From positions 4,204,001-4,268,000 of the forward strand of contig NZ_CP041402.1 in assembly GCF_007018905.1 (NCBI RefSeq): DNA of 64,000 nt, in the 5' to 3' direction. Under the pieces are notes generated by a model. It worked only from the letters and a program-made list of their open reading frames with translations. It did not search any database and had not been told where the DNA came from. Below, piece by piece: positions 41,340-50,084 of this stretch (position 1 is the stretch's first letter; every line of letters begins with the position of its first letter). This stretch comes from Tardiphaga sp. vice304. Its GTDB lineage: Bacteria > Pseudomonadota > Alphaproteobacteria > Rhizobiales > Xanthobacteraceae. A program made the translations under genes and the position numbers.

Positions 41340-41726
41340 CTACCCAAATGTGAATTTCTTATGCCCCAAATAGCTCGTTGCGATTGGGCTGATGACGCCG
41401 ACTACGTGAGCGATGAGGTCTTTTTGCCAGACAATACCGAGCCATGGCAACACCCATTCGGCCAGCCCGACGCTGACGATCCACACCTGCACAAGAGCGA
41501 CGAGATTGACCAGCACGAAGCGCATTGCCTCGCTGTGAACCTGACGATCCGACCGCGCAAAAACGAAGTGACGCGTCAGGACGAACGCGACGGCCATGCC
41601 GATGAGATAGGCGAAGACAACGGCGATCTCGAAGCGGATGAAGAAGGATAGCAGCCATCGAGAGAGGATGTTAGCGGCTGCCGCAGCGCCACCTGCCAGC
41701 GCGAAGCGAATGAATTCACGGCTCAC
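41340..41726 (-). CDS. GtrA-family membrane protein (candidate lipid-linked sugar flippase)
   Basis: 128 residues from GTG 41726, which overlaps the stop of the FAD oxidoreductase gene (GTGA). Four segments with the family pattern FIRFALAGGAAAAANILSRW, EIAVVFAYLIGMAVAFVLTR, FVLVNLVALVQVWIVSVGLA, IAHVVGVISPIATSYLGHKKFTF; the closing YLGHKKFTF is diagnostic of GtrA. Members flip undecaprenyl-phosphate sugars or anchor enzymes; in mycobacteria a GtrA-type protein (Rv3789) lies next to dprE1-dprE2. The longer open frame to 42032 is a shadow of the upstream gene. Confidence 0.9.
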   Translation of the reverse strand: MSREFIRFALAGGAAAAANILSRWLLSFFIRFEIAVVFAYLIGMAVAFVLTRHFVFARSDRQVHSEAMRFVLVNLVALVQVWIVSVGLAEWVLPWLGIVWQKDLIAHVVGVISPIATSYLGHKKFTFG

Positions 41727-43036
41727 GAGCGGGAGCCCTGCGGTGCCGTTGCGGCGCCGCCGGCCTGCTCCGCCATCCGCCGCCCGAGCCGGATACTTTC
41801 CGCGACGCCGCGATCTTCCGGATAGTAATAGCACGTATCGGCAATTTGCAGCCCGGCAATCGGCGTCTGCACCGGCGGCAGCTTGTCGGCGAAATGCGGC
41901 TCGCAGATCGGCTGGGCGTGTTTCAGACGGCCCACCTTGGCATCGAGCAGGTCGGCATCGGCGATCGCCGGATTGACGCGCCTGATGTAGCCGAACGCCT
42001 CGTCGATGAACTGCTGGTCGGACCATTGCCACTTCGGCTGGGTCACCGGCATGTAATACGGCACGTAGACGATGGTATCGCCGACCTTGCGCAAATTGGA
42101 GAATTCGATCAGGCCGGGGATCTCGATATCGTCGGCGACGATGTTCAGCCAGAAATGCGGCGTCACGGATTTGCGCAGCTTGAACAGCAGGCAGACGACG
42201 CCGATGTTCTTGATAGCGGCATACTTGTCCTGCCAGTCCTGCGGCAGGTCCGGCATCAGCCGATTGACCAGCGGCACCGGCACGGTGGAGATCACCACAT
42301 CGGCCGCGAACTCGCGGCCGCCGGCACGTACCGCAGTCACGCGGCCATCCCGCACGATCACCTGTTCGGCCGGTGTGCCCAGATGGATGCGCCCGCCCTG
42401 GCGGCGGATGTCATCGACGATGGCTTCTACCAGGGTCTCCGAGCCGCCGTCGATATAGCCGAGCTGCTCCTGAAAGATCGACTTTCGCGAGTTACCGATG
42501 CGCTTGATGCGGGTCGCAATCCACGACGCCGCGACCTCGTCGGCATATTCGTAGAACTTCAGCTCCTGCAACCGCTTCCACAATTTGTTGTAGACCGACA
42601 CGCCGGAACCGCCCTCGATCCATTTTCGCGAGGTCAGATGCTCGATGCGGTCGAAGTTCCTCGACTTCGTGGTCAGGAACATCTGCAGCCCGGTCCGGAT
42701 CTTCTCCATCAGGGTCAGATGCGGATATGTCAGCAGCGATATGGGATCGCCCCATTTATGCACCTTGCCGTGGGTGTAATACGCCATCGACGTATCGACC
42801 CAGCGCATCCGGTCGCCGATGCCGAGTTCGGCCATCAGCTCAAAGGTCGGCGCGTCGGACTTGCACACGAAGTGATAGAAGCGCTCGATCGAGACGCCGG
42901 AAAAATCGAAATGCGCAGCCATGCCGCCGGCCTTGCTGTCCGCCTCTATCAGATCGACCTCGTGGCCCAAGGTGACCGCGCGCTGCGCGGCGGCGAGGCC
43001 CATGGGGCCTGCTCCCAACACAACGATGCGGCTCAT
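41723..43036 (-). CDS. FAD-dependent oxidoreductase, amine-oxidase/mutase-like
   Basis: 437 residues. Dinucleotide-binding IVVLGAGPMGLAAAQRAV near residue 4, EADSKAGGMAAHFDFSG, then substrate regions of the UDP-galactopyranose mutase/protoporphyrinogen oxidase superfamily, for example IFQEQLGYIDGGSETLVEAI and DTCYYYPEDRGVAESIRLG at the C-terminal FAD cap. It lies in the DprE operon, 9 bases after an epimerase gene. A sugar-ring or polyprenyl-linked oxidation role is possible; a UGM-type contraction would need different key Arg/Trp residues that I cannot place. Function open. Confidence 0.75.
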   Translation of the reverse strand: MSRIVVLGAGPMGLAAAQRAVTLGHEVDLIEADSKAGGMAAHFDFSGVSIERFYHFVCKSDAPTFELMAELGIGDRMRWVDTSMAYYTHGKVHKWGDPISLLTYPHLTLMEKIRTGLQMFLTTKSRNFDRIEHLTSRKWIEGGSGVSVYNKLWKRLQELKFYEYADEVAASWIATRIKRIGNSRKSIFQEQLGYIDGGSETLVEAIVDDIRRQGGRIHLGTPAEQVIVRDGRVTAVRAGGREFAADVVISTVPVPLVNRLMPDLPQDWQDKYAAIKNIGVVCLLFKLRKSVTPHFWLNIVADDIEIPGLIEFSNLRKVGDTIVYVPYYMPVTQPKWQWSDQQFIDEAFGYIRRVNPAIADADLLDAKVGRLKHAQPICEPHFADKLPPVQTPIAGLQIADTCYYYPEDRGVAESIRLGRRMAEQAGGAATAPQGSRS

Positions 43037-43045
43037 GGCAAACTC

Positions 43046-43975
43046 CTAGAAGGACAGAATGATCTTGGAATGGTCGGGGTGCAGGTAAGTTTCGCTCAGC
43101 GACTGGCGCAGCGGCGTCGAGGCGACGCCGAATTCGCCGGGCCAGTCGATCACCGGAAACACCTCCGGAATCACCAGCGCTTCGAGCTGCCCGGTGGTGA
43201 ACGGCGGCTGCTTGTCGACCAGCGCGTACACCCACAGCAGTGCCCAGAACAGCGCATACGGAATATGGATGATGCGAGCCCGCGGCTTGACGATGTCATG
43301 GATCATGCCGATCAGGCCGCCATAGGAGATCTTCTCGAGCCCGGAAATGTCGAACGTGCCGATTTTGCGCTGCTCGATGGACGCCACGATGATCGAGACG
43401 AGATCGCCGACATAGAGCGGCTGGCGCATGAAATTGCCGTCGGCTGGGATGGGAAACACCGGAGCCTTGTCCATAAAGCGGCGCAACCAGCCGAGATGCT
43501 TGCGGTCGAACCAGCCGAACATCAGCGTCGGCCGCAGCGTCACGTGCGGGATGTTGCAGGCGTCGAACAGCTTTTCCTGCGCGGTCTTGGTGCGGGTGTA
43601 GAAATCATCGGCCGAGGAATTTACTACCGAGGAAGAGATCCCGACCACGTAGGGCACCGCGTGAGCGTGCGCGGCCGCCAGAATGTGCTCGGTGGCGGTA
43701 ACGTTGTTGGCGACGAACTCCTCGATGAACAATCCGCCGATCTGCGCCTGGTTGACCACCACCGTATCAGCGCCAGCAAAGCACTCCGCCCACACGCCGG
43801 GCACGGCGAGATCTGCCTCGATCATCGTCACTTCGGGATGCGCTTCGCGGAACAGCGCGACGTTGGCGGTGTGTTTGTCGATGCCCACCAGCTCGAAATC
43901 CGCCCGCGCCTTGAGCCGAGCTACCAGATTCTGGCCGACCAGGCCCGCCGCGCCTGTGATGATGATTTTTCGCAT
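43046..43975 (-). CDS. NAD-dependent epimerase/dehydratase
   Basis: 309 residues, extended SDR. ITGAAGLVGQNLVARL near residue 5, VVNQAQIGGLFIEEFV, GISSSVVNSSADDFYTRTK with the Tyr-x3-Lys pair (YTRTK), then HVTLRPTLMFGWFDRKHLGW and MRQPLYVGDLVSIIV. Four bases after DprE2-like, nine before the FAD oxidoreductase. The substrate is probably nucleotide- or lipid-linked; clustering suggests another step on the DprE-type product. Confidence 0.8.
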   Translation of the reverse strand: MRKIIITGAAGLVGQNLVARLKARADFELVGIDKHTANVALFREAHPEVTMIEADLAVPGVWAECFAGADTVVVNQAQIGGLFIEEFVANNVTATEHILAAAHAHAVPYVVGISSSVVNSSADDFYTRTKTAQEKLFDACNIPHVTLRPTLMFGWFDRKHLGWLRRFMDKAPVFPIPADGNFMRQPLYVGDLVSIIVASIEQRKIGTFDISGLEKISYGGLIGMIHDIVKPRARIIHIPYALFWALLWVYALVDKQPPFTTGQLEALVIPEVFPVIDWPGEFGVASTPLRQSLSETYLHPDHSKIILSF

Positions 43976-43979
43976 GGCC

Positions 43980-44735
43980 CTAGAAATTCATCTTGTTGAA
44001 GATGCTGGCCGGAATATTACGGATGATCGCCATGATCAGCCACCAGCGGCCGGGCGCATAGACCACCGGGCCGCCGCTGTCGGCGGCCTTGCGCACGACC
44101 GCCGCGACCGCCTCGGGCGTCACCCACATCGGGCCGCCCTTGGCCATGCCGGCGGTCATGGCGGTGTCGGTCGGCCCGGGCTTGACGATAACGGCGCGAG
44201 GACCGACGCCGCGGAAGCGATGGCTGATGCCCTGCACCAGCACGGCAAGGCCAGCCTTGGCGGCGCCGTAGACGTAATTGGAGCGTCGACCGCGGTCTCC
44301 GGCCACCGAGCCCAGCACGACCAGCGATCCTTTTCCCTGGCGTTCCAGCAGGTTGGCAACGGCCAGCGTCCAAGCGGCGGCGGAGCGGAAATTAACGTCG
44401 ATGATGGCCATCGCGGCGGCCTCATCGCGGTCTGCAAGCGCCTGATCTCCGAGCACGCCATAGGCGAGAATGACGTGATCCAGCCCGCCCAGTTTCGCGA
44501 CCATGCCGGCCAGCGTGGCGGCCGCATCGGTGGCGGTAAAATCGACATCGAAACTCTCGGTCGCGGCAGCGCCGCGCGCCTTCAGGTCGGCAGCGATGAC
44601 GGCCAGCCGCTCGACGTTACGGCCTGCAAGTCCGACCGTGGCGCCCTCGGCGGCATACAGCCTGGCGGTCGCCTGGGCGATCCCGGAACCGGCGCCCAGG
44701 ATCAGTACACGGAGCGGATTGGGTGATGTTATCAT
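43980..44735 (-). CDS. DprE2-like SDR (polyprenyl-phospho-2-keto-pentose reductase)
   Basis: 251 residues, classical SDR. ILGAGSGIAQATARLY near 12, catalytic S143 in VVLGSVAGDRGRRSNYVYG, Y156 and K160 in YGAAK, and a C-terminus (VVYAPGRWWLIMAIIRNIP) that resembles mycobacterial DprE2. DprE2 reduces decaprenylphosphoryl-2-keto-D-erythro-pentose to the arabinose epimer, using the product of DprE1. Its start overlaps the DprE1-like stop by 4 bases (ATGA), as expected of a two-step epimerase. The lipid in this bacterium would be undecaprenyl, by inference. Confidence 0.85.
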   Translation of the reverse strand: MITSPNPLRVLILGAGSGIAQATARLYAAEGATVGLAGRNVERLAVIAADLKARGAAATESFDVDFTATDAAATLAGMVAKLGGLDHVILAYGVLGDQALADRDEAAAMAIIDVNFRSAAAWTLAVANLLERQGKGSLVVLGSVAGDRGRRSNYVYGAAKAGLAVLVQGISHRFRGVGPRAVIVKPGPTDTAMTAGMAKGGPMWVTPEAVAAVVRKAADSGGPVVYAPGRWWLIMAIIRNIPASIFNKMNF

Positions 44736-46060
44736 GGGGTCATCCGCCGCCAGAATGTCGACGACATTCCAGGGTCCAAGTGCGTTGTGAACTGATCCAG
44801 CGCGGGATGGCCAGCCCTGAACATAGCTGGCGGCAAACGGCCGTCCTTGGCCGGGTAAAGTCGGCCACCGGCTTCTCGGACAATCGCGTCGAGTCTGTCA
44901 AGCAGCCACAGGGTCGGCCCGCCCCGATTCGCGAAATCCAGCGCCAGCGTGGTGCCCCTCCGGGGAAACGACAGCAGACCGGGCGACGTCATGTCGCCGA
45001 AGGTCTTCAGTACCGCGAGGAACGAGCCCTGTCTGGCGTCGGAAATCGCCCGCAGCATCTCAGCCGTGACCTCTGCCGCCACTTCTGGCGGGACCACACT
45101 TTGATACTGATAGAAGCCGCGGGGCCCGTACATCCTGTTCCAGTTGCCGATGGCGTCAAGCGGATAAAAGAACGGATCGTACGACATGGTAGACTGCCGA
45201 GCCCGGCCGGCGAGGCGGAAATAGACCTCGTTAAATGCAGCAATCGAAAACCGATTGAGCAAAAAGCCCGGGGCGTCGATCGGTATGGACGGGCCGCCCG
45301 GCGGCTTGACGCGCAACACGCCGTCGCTGGCATGGCGCGCCCGGGTGAAAATGCCGCGGCCGAGCAGGTCGCCCTTGGCCAGGCAGTCGATCCACGCCAC
45401 CGTGTAATCGTGGCTGGCGTCGCTCACCGCCGACAGCGCGAAGAATTCGGCGAGGTTGCCGAACGGAATCGTCTCCACAGCCATGTTCGAACTTGCGATC
45501 GGCATCAATTGCAAAGTGGCGCGGGTGATGATTCCGGTGAGTCCGAGACCGCCTATCGTGGCCGCGAACAAGCCGGAGGCGTCGTCGTCGCTGACAGTAT
45601 GCTCCCTGCCATCGCTGCGCAGCAGGCTGAGGCTGCGGATCCAACGCCCAAACGTGCCGGCGCGATGGTGGTTCTTGCCGTGCACGTCATTGGCGATGGC
45701 GCCGCCAAGGGTGACAAATTTGGTCCCCGGCGTAACCGGCAGGAAGAAGCCGGCAGGAATCACCAGCTTCAGGATCGCCGCCAGGCTGACGCCGGCCTCA
45801 GCTTCCAGCAGCCCGCTGGTCCGATCGAAACAGATGAAGCGGTCAAGGCCGGTCATCTCGATCAGGGCGCCGCCGTCGTTGATGCAACTGTCGCCATACG
45901 AACGCTGCAGGCCGCCGGCCAGCAGCCCACGCGGCAGATCGGCGCCCTGCATGGCCAACGGGGCAAGTTCGTCCGGAAACGCCGGGCGCGCCACCTCCAT
46001 CCGGGTGCGCGGAGTCCGGCTCCACGGCATGATATCGTCGCGTGGGGCGAAACCGTTCAT
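44732..46060 (-). CDS. DprE1-like FAD-dependent oxidase
   Basis: 442 residues from ATG 46060, which overlaps the UbiA stop by 4 bases; the longer frame to 46216 is an overlap shadow. Vanillyl-alcohol-oxidase fold: RSYGDSCINDGG at 53-64, FLPVTPGTKFVTLGGAIAND at 106-125, HGKNHHRAGTFG at 127-138 (FAD-contact His-rich loop identical in style to DprE1), FATIGGLGLTGIITRA. Expected step: oxidation of polyprenylphosphoryl ribose at C2. The residue matching the benzothiazinone-target Cys387 of the tuberculosis enzyme is Ala (A373 in TTLALDF). Confidence 0.88.
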   Translation of the reverse strand: MNGFAPRDDIMPWSRTPRTRMEVARPAFPDELAPLAMQGADLPRGLLAGGLQRSYGDSCINDGGALIEMTGLDRFICFDRTSGLLEAEAGVSLAAILKLVIPAGFFLPVTPGTKFVTLGGAIANDVHGKNHHRAGTFGRWIRSLSLLRSDGREHTVSDDDASGLFAATIGGLGLTGIITRATLQLMPIASSNMAVETIPFGNLAEFFALSAVSDASHDYTVAWIDCLAKGDLLGRGIFTRARHASDGVLRVKPPGGPSIPIDAPGFLLNRFSIAAFNEVYFRLAGRARQSTMSYDPFFYPLDAIGNWNRMYGPRGFYQYQSVVPPEVAAEVTAEMLRAISDARQGSFLAVLKTFGDMTSPGLLSFPRRGTTLALDFANRGGPTLWLLDRLDAIVREAGGRLYPAKDGRLPPAMFRAGHPALDQFTTHLDPGMSSTFWRRMTP

Positions 46061-47523
46061 AACGCCAACAGGATGGCGGCGGCGACCAGAACGCCGAGGC
46101 CAAGGCTTACATTGTCGCGCAGCGCGAAAGCCACTGGATCGTCGGTCATCCGGCCGCGGTGCGATAGCACCCAGATGCGGCAACTGAACAGGAAGATGGC
46201 GATCGGCGCCACCCAAAGCCAGGCCGGCGTGTGGTAGATCTGGCGGGCAAAAATCTCCTCGACGAGGTACAGCACCACGATGATGATGGACGCCATCGAA
46301 GCCGCGCTGCCGAAGGCGAGCGTCAGGCTCTCGTCGCCGGCCTGGTATCCCCGCCCCTCCAGCTTCTGCAGGCCATGTTCGGCGGCGCGCAGGATCTCGG
46401 TATGGCGCTTAGCCAGCGCCAGCGAAAAGAAGAAGAACATCGAAAAGGTCAGCAGCCATGCCGACGGCACCAGATCTGCGGCGGCAATGCCGATCAGGAT
46501 ACGGATGGTGAATAAAAGGCCAATGATAAAGGTATCGAACAGCGGAATTCGTTTCCAGCCGAACGAATAGCCGAGCGTCGTGGCGACGTATAATAGCAGG
46601 CACAGCCCGGCGGGCGGCGAGACCAGCAGCGCGGCGATGCACGCCACCGGCAGGATGGCGCCGACAGCCAGCAGGCCATCACGGACCGGAATTGCCCCGG
46701 AGGCGAAGCCGCGGCGGCGCTTCGACCAATGTTTGCGGTCTGACGAGAGATCGGCAATGTCGTTGACGAGATAGGTAAGCGAGGCAACCAGGCACAGCAG
46801 CCCAACCATCACGAGGGTACGGAGCAACCCCTCGAGCGTGACGTCGCGCCATCCCAGCGCGACCGGCACCAGCACGATCAGGTTTTTGGCCCATTGGTGC
46901 GGCCGAAAGGCCTTCAGCCAGGCAGCGCGGTAATGCGGCGTGTCGCTGAACGACCGCTCGACTTTGATACCTTCGGCCTCTACGGCACCAACCTGCGACC
47001 GGCCCGACGACACCACGACGGCCGCTTTTGCGCTGCGCCAGACCGGTAGGTCGGCACGGCTGTCACCGGCATAGACAAAGCCGCCGGGAAACTGCTGCAG
47101 CAGCCGGTCGGCCTTGTTTTGCCCCTTCAGATTAAGGTCGCCCGACGTGCCGTTGACGCTCTTGAAGATCGGAAAACGCTCGGCAACCCGAAGAGCAATG
47201 ACCAAGTCGGCCGCGGTGGCGAGATGGACCTCGCGCCCCGTACGCGCTTCCTGCTCGAGATAGGCCAGGAGGTCTTCGCGGACAGGGAAACTGTCGACAT
47301 CCGGCTGAGCCACGCGCGTCAACCGCTGTTTAAACGCGGCAATGCCGTTTCGGAGTTCGACCAGGGCCAGCAAGCTCCGAAGTGGATTGGCAAACAGCCC
47401 GCAGGCAAAGGTCTCAAAAAGGCTGTCGACCTTGAGAAACGTGCCGTCGAGATCGACAACCAGCGGCAGAATTGCTGCGTCTCTCGCTGTCGAACTCAAT
47501 TCGGGAACCAGCAGATTTTTCAC
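46057..47523 (-). CDS. UbiA-family prenyltransferase with N-terminal HAD phosphatase domain
   Basis: About 488 residues from GTG 47523 (the frame is open to 47640, but those first 39 residues look non-coding). Counted from 47640: HAD motif I VVDLDGTFLKVD at 61-72, GDSRADLP at 192-199; then a UbiA core with NDIADLSSD at 293-301 (NDxxDxxxD magnesium site), LDxxDxxxD-like FDTFIIGLL and seven to nine membrane helices. This is the family of phosphoribosyl-diphosphate:decaprenyl-phosphate phosphoribosyltransferases (Rv3806c). The fused HAD domain could remove the 5-phosphate, the step done separately in mycobacteria. First gene of the operon. Confidence 0.85.
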   Translation of the reverse strand: MKNLLVPELSSTARDAAILPLVVDLDGTFLKVDSLFETFACGLFANPLRSLLALVELRNGIAAFKQRLTRVAQPDVDSFPVREDLLAYLEQEARTGREVHLATAADLVIALRVAERFPIFKSVNGTSGDLNLKGQNKADRLLQQFPGGFVYAGDSRADLPVWRSAKAAVVVSSGRSQVGAVEAEGIKVERSFSDTPHYRAAWLKAFRPHQWAKNLIVLVPVALGWRDVTLEGLLRTLVMVGLLCLVASLTYLVNDIADLSSDRKHWSKRRRGFASGAIPVRDGLLAVGAILPVACIAALLVSPPAGLCLLLYVATTLGYSFGWKRIPLFDTFIIGLLFTIRILIGIAAADLVPSAWLLTFSMFFFFSLALAKRHTEILRAAEHGLQKLEGRGYQAGDESLTLAFGSAASMASIIIVVLYLVEEIFARQIYHTPAWLWVAPIAIFLFSCRIWVLSHRGRMTDDPVAFALRDNVSLGLGVLVAAAILLAL

Positions 47524-47839
47524 GGGCGCATGACTCGACAGTGGCTTAGCAACTCCAAAAGCGATCGAGTAGCCAATGTAAAATTGACAAGGCTCAAAAG
47601 CTCGGCGTCCGGATGTACGGTCAAAACGCCTAGCGCGCAACTTGCCTCCCTCTGACCCTGGTCTTCGCGATCCGTTGCAAAACCAGTTACTCGGACAATC
47701 TATACAGTGTAACCCATTGACCGATAGATCAATTTATGTTCGCCTGCCCTTAGCATTTTAAACTTTTGTAACTTAAACATCATCTATAGTTTGGCCTTGC
47801 CGGATCCAGCCGCCGTTTTTTGAAGAGCAATAAGCTAAA

Positions 47840-49942
47840 ATGACCGTAGAAGCAGCAAAAACGACCGCGACGCGTCCATACGGGATACGGCAGCCCGTCG
47901 AGGGCACCAACCAGCGCGAAAACGAGACTGTCGACCCCATCGAAACCCAAGACAACGGGCTCAATAGCAACGATCAGCTGAAGCGCGAGCTCGCAGATGC
48001 GCACGCAAAAATCGCTGCGCTGAGCGGCGAACTGGACGAGATCCGGCGGTCCACTACGTGGCGCCTCACCTATCTGATAAGAGCTCTGTTCGCGACACTC
48101 CCCGTCGGAGTCAGGCTGCGCATCAAAGGCGCGCTCAGGGTGGTTCTCCGCGCATCGCGATACGTTCAACGATCCCGAATGGCCTCCTTTTTGCCGATAC
48201 CAGAGCTTCGCCTCGACCTTATACCAGGAGAGTACCCTGATTGGGTGCGGGACTTCGATACCCTGTCCGACGCCGACCGCGCCTTAATTCGGACCAAGAT
48301 CGACCGGTTCGAAGCGCTTCCGAAGATATCAGTGGTAATGCCGGTGTATGACACGCCCGCCGCCATTCTCCGCGAGGCAATCGAAAGCGTCGTTCAACAG
48401 ATCTATCCGAATTGGGAGCTCTGCATTGCAGACGACGCGTCTAAAGCGCCTCATGTCCGGAAACTGCTTGACGAGTACATGCAGAAAGACAGCCGCATCA
48501 AATGTGTCTATCGAGAAAGCAATGGTCACATATCCGCAGCCAGCAACTCCGCGCTCGCGCTTGCAACCGGCGACTATGTTGCCCTGCTGGATCACGACGA
48601 CTTATTGTCCGAGCATGCACTCTATATGATTGCGGAAGCCGTTCAACACCATCCGAAATCCGATGTTTTCTACTCTGACGAAGACAAGCTTAGCGCCGCC
48701 GGAAAGCGAAGCGATCCGCATTTCAAACCCGATTGGAGCCCGGAACTGTTTTATGGCCAGAATTACCTGAATCATCTGACCGTCTATAAGCGATCGGCAA
48801 TCGAGAAGGCCGGCGGCTTCCGCCTCGGCTTCGAAGGCAGCCAAGACTACGACCTGGCTTTACGGGTGATCTCGTCCACGACGTCGCCGATCATTCATAT
48901 CCCCCACGTTCTTTATCACTGGCGTATTTTCAAAGGTGCGGGGACGATGTCTTCGCAAAATCTGGGAAAAGCAACGGACGCCGCGCGGCAGGCGCTCGTC
49001 GAGCATTTTACTGATCGCGGGGTCTCGGTTATGGTCAAGGACGTCCGCGGTTCGTTTCACCGAGTGGTCCGCCCCGACCCGGAGTCTTGGCCTAAAATAT
49101 CCGTTGTCATTCCCACGCGGGATCATCTCGACGTTCTGGAGATTGCCGTCGATGGGCTACGGACGAAAACTGACTATCCAAGCCTGGAAATCGTGATTGC
49201 CGACAACGAAAGCACGCTTCCAGAAACCCTGACTTATCTGGCGAAGCTCAAGGAGCAAGGCGTCCAAATCATCGAATGCAAAGGCGCCTTCAACTATTCT
49301 GAAATCAACAATAAGGCCGTCGCCATTTCGACCGGTGAGCTAGTACTGCTGCTCAACAACGACATTTCCATGCTCGACGTAGGGTGGCTCAAAGAAATGG
49401 TGCGGTACTTTGCCGATCCAGAGGTTGGAATCGTCGGACCGAAGCTGCTTTATCCGGACGGGTCGTTGCAGCATGCCGGCGTTATTATAGGTCTCGGCGG
49501 CGTTGCCGGTCATCGCTGCGTCGGATTTCCGGGCGACGAGCCTGGCCGATTCGCGCGGCTTGCGTTGGCGCAAGATGTCAGTTGCGTGACCGGCGCCTGC
49601 CTGCTGATGCGCAGATCGATATACGAGGAAGTGGGTGGCCTGGATGCCCACAACTTGCGGGTCGCCTTTAACGATGTCGATCTTTGCCTGCGTGTGCAGG
49701 AGGCTGGATATCGCATCATTTGGACGCCGTACGCCGTCCTTAACCATCACGAGTCGAAATCTCGGGGCTCTGATCTGGAGGGAGAAAAACTTGCGCGCTT
49801 TCAGCGCGAGGCACATTTCATGCGCACCCGGTGGGGACAACGTTTGGCTTCGGACCGCTTCTTTAACCCGAATCTATCCCTCCAGACCGTCAGACCCGCG
49901 CTAGCACACCCGCCTCGCGTCCAAAAGCCATGGAAACACTAG
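47840..49942 (+). CDS. Tandem-domain family 2 glycosyltransferase
   Basis: 700 residues. An N-terminal coiled-coil segment (about 45-75, KRELADAHAKIAALSGELDE), a membrane-proximal stretch RLTYLIRALFATLP, then GT2 domain 1 (KISVVMPVYDTPAAIL, CIADDASKAPHV, VALLDHDDLLSEHAL) and GT2 domain 2 (KISVVIPTRDHLDVLE, IVIADNES, VLLLNNDISMLD, RVAFNDVDLCLRVQEAGY). Two complete catalytic sites suggest sequential or alternating transfer, as in rhamnan or galactan synthases. Divergent from the UbiA operon. Start ATG 47840; a clear AT-rich leader precedes. Confidence 0.88.
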   Translation: MTVEAAKTTATRPYGIRQPVEGTNQRENETVDPIETQDNGLNSNDQLKRELADAHAKIAALSGELDEIRRSTTWRLTYLIRALFATLPVGVRLRIKGALRVVLRASRYVQRSRMASFLPIPELRLDLIPGEYPDWVRDFDTLSDADRALIRTKIDRFEALPKISVVMPVYDTPAAILREAIESVVQQIYPNWELCIADDASKAPHVRKLLDEYMQKDSRIKCVYRESNGHISAASNSALALATGDYVALLDHDDLLSEHALYMIAEAVQHHPKSDVFYSDEDKLSAAGKRSDPHFKPDWSPELFYGQNYLNHLTVYKRSAIEKAGGFRLGFEGSQDYDLALRVISSTTSPIIHIPHVLYHWRIFKGAGTMSSQNLGKATDAARQALVEHFTDRGVSVMVKDVRGSFHRVVRPDPESWPKISVVIPTRDHLDVLEIAVDGLRTKTDYPSLEIVIADNESTLPETLTYLAKLKEQGVQIIECKGAFNYSEINNKAVAISTGELVLLLNNDISMLDVGWLKEMVRYFADPEVGIVGPKLLYPDGSLQHAGVIIGLGGVAGHRCVGFPGDEPGRFARLALAQDVSCVTGACLLMRRSIYEEVGGLDAHNLRVAFNDVDLCLRVQEAGYRIIWTPYAVLNHHESKSRGSDLEGEKLARFQREAHFMRTRWGQRLASDRFFNPNLSLQTVRPALAHPPRVQKPWKH

Positions 49943-50084
49943 CTGAACGACAGCCTGCGATCGGGAAAGGCCGCGACCAAGTCATCGGCTTCGGCAGGCG
50001 GCGTTCAGTGGCCGCGGCGCGCCCCTCGCGGTTTGCATGGGTGGAACCCACGTAAACCAGCGTTGACACCATCGTCCGGATAGG

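Noticed and set aside
41846..43999. 717-residue open frame on the plus strand opposite two clear genes
   Set aside because: Shadow frame: rich in His, Arg and Gln with no domain, and the minus strand codes for an FAD oxidoreductase and an SDR with all motifs in place.
44723..46237. 504-residue plus-strand frame opposite the DprE1-like gene
   Set aside because: Shadow of the DprE1-like gene; composition typical of antisense high-GC frames.
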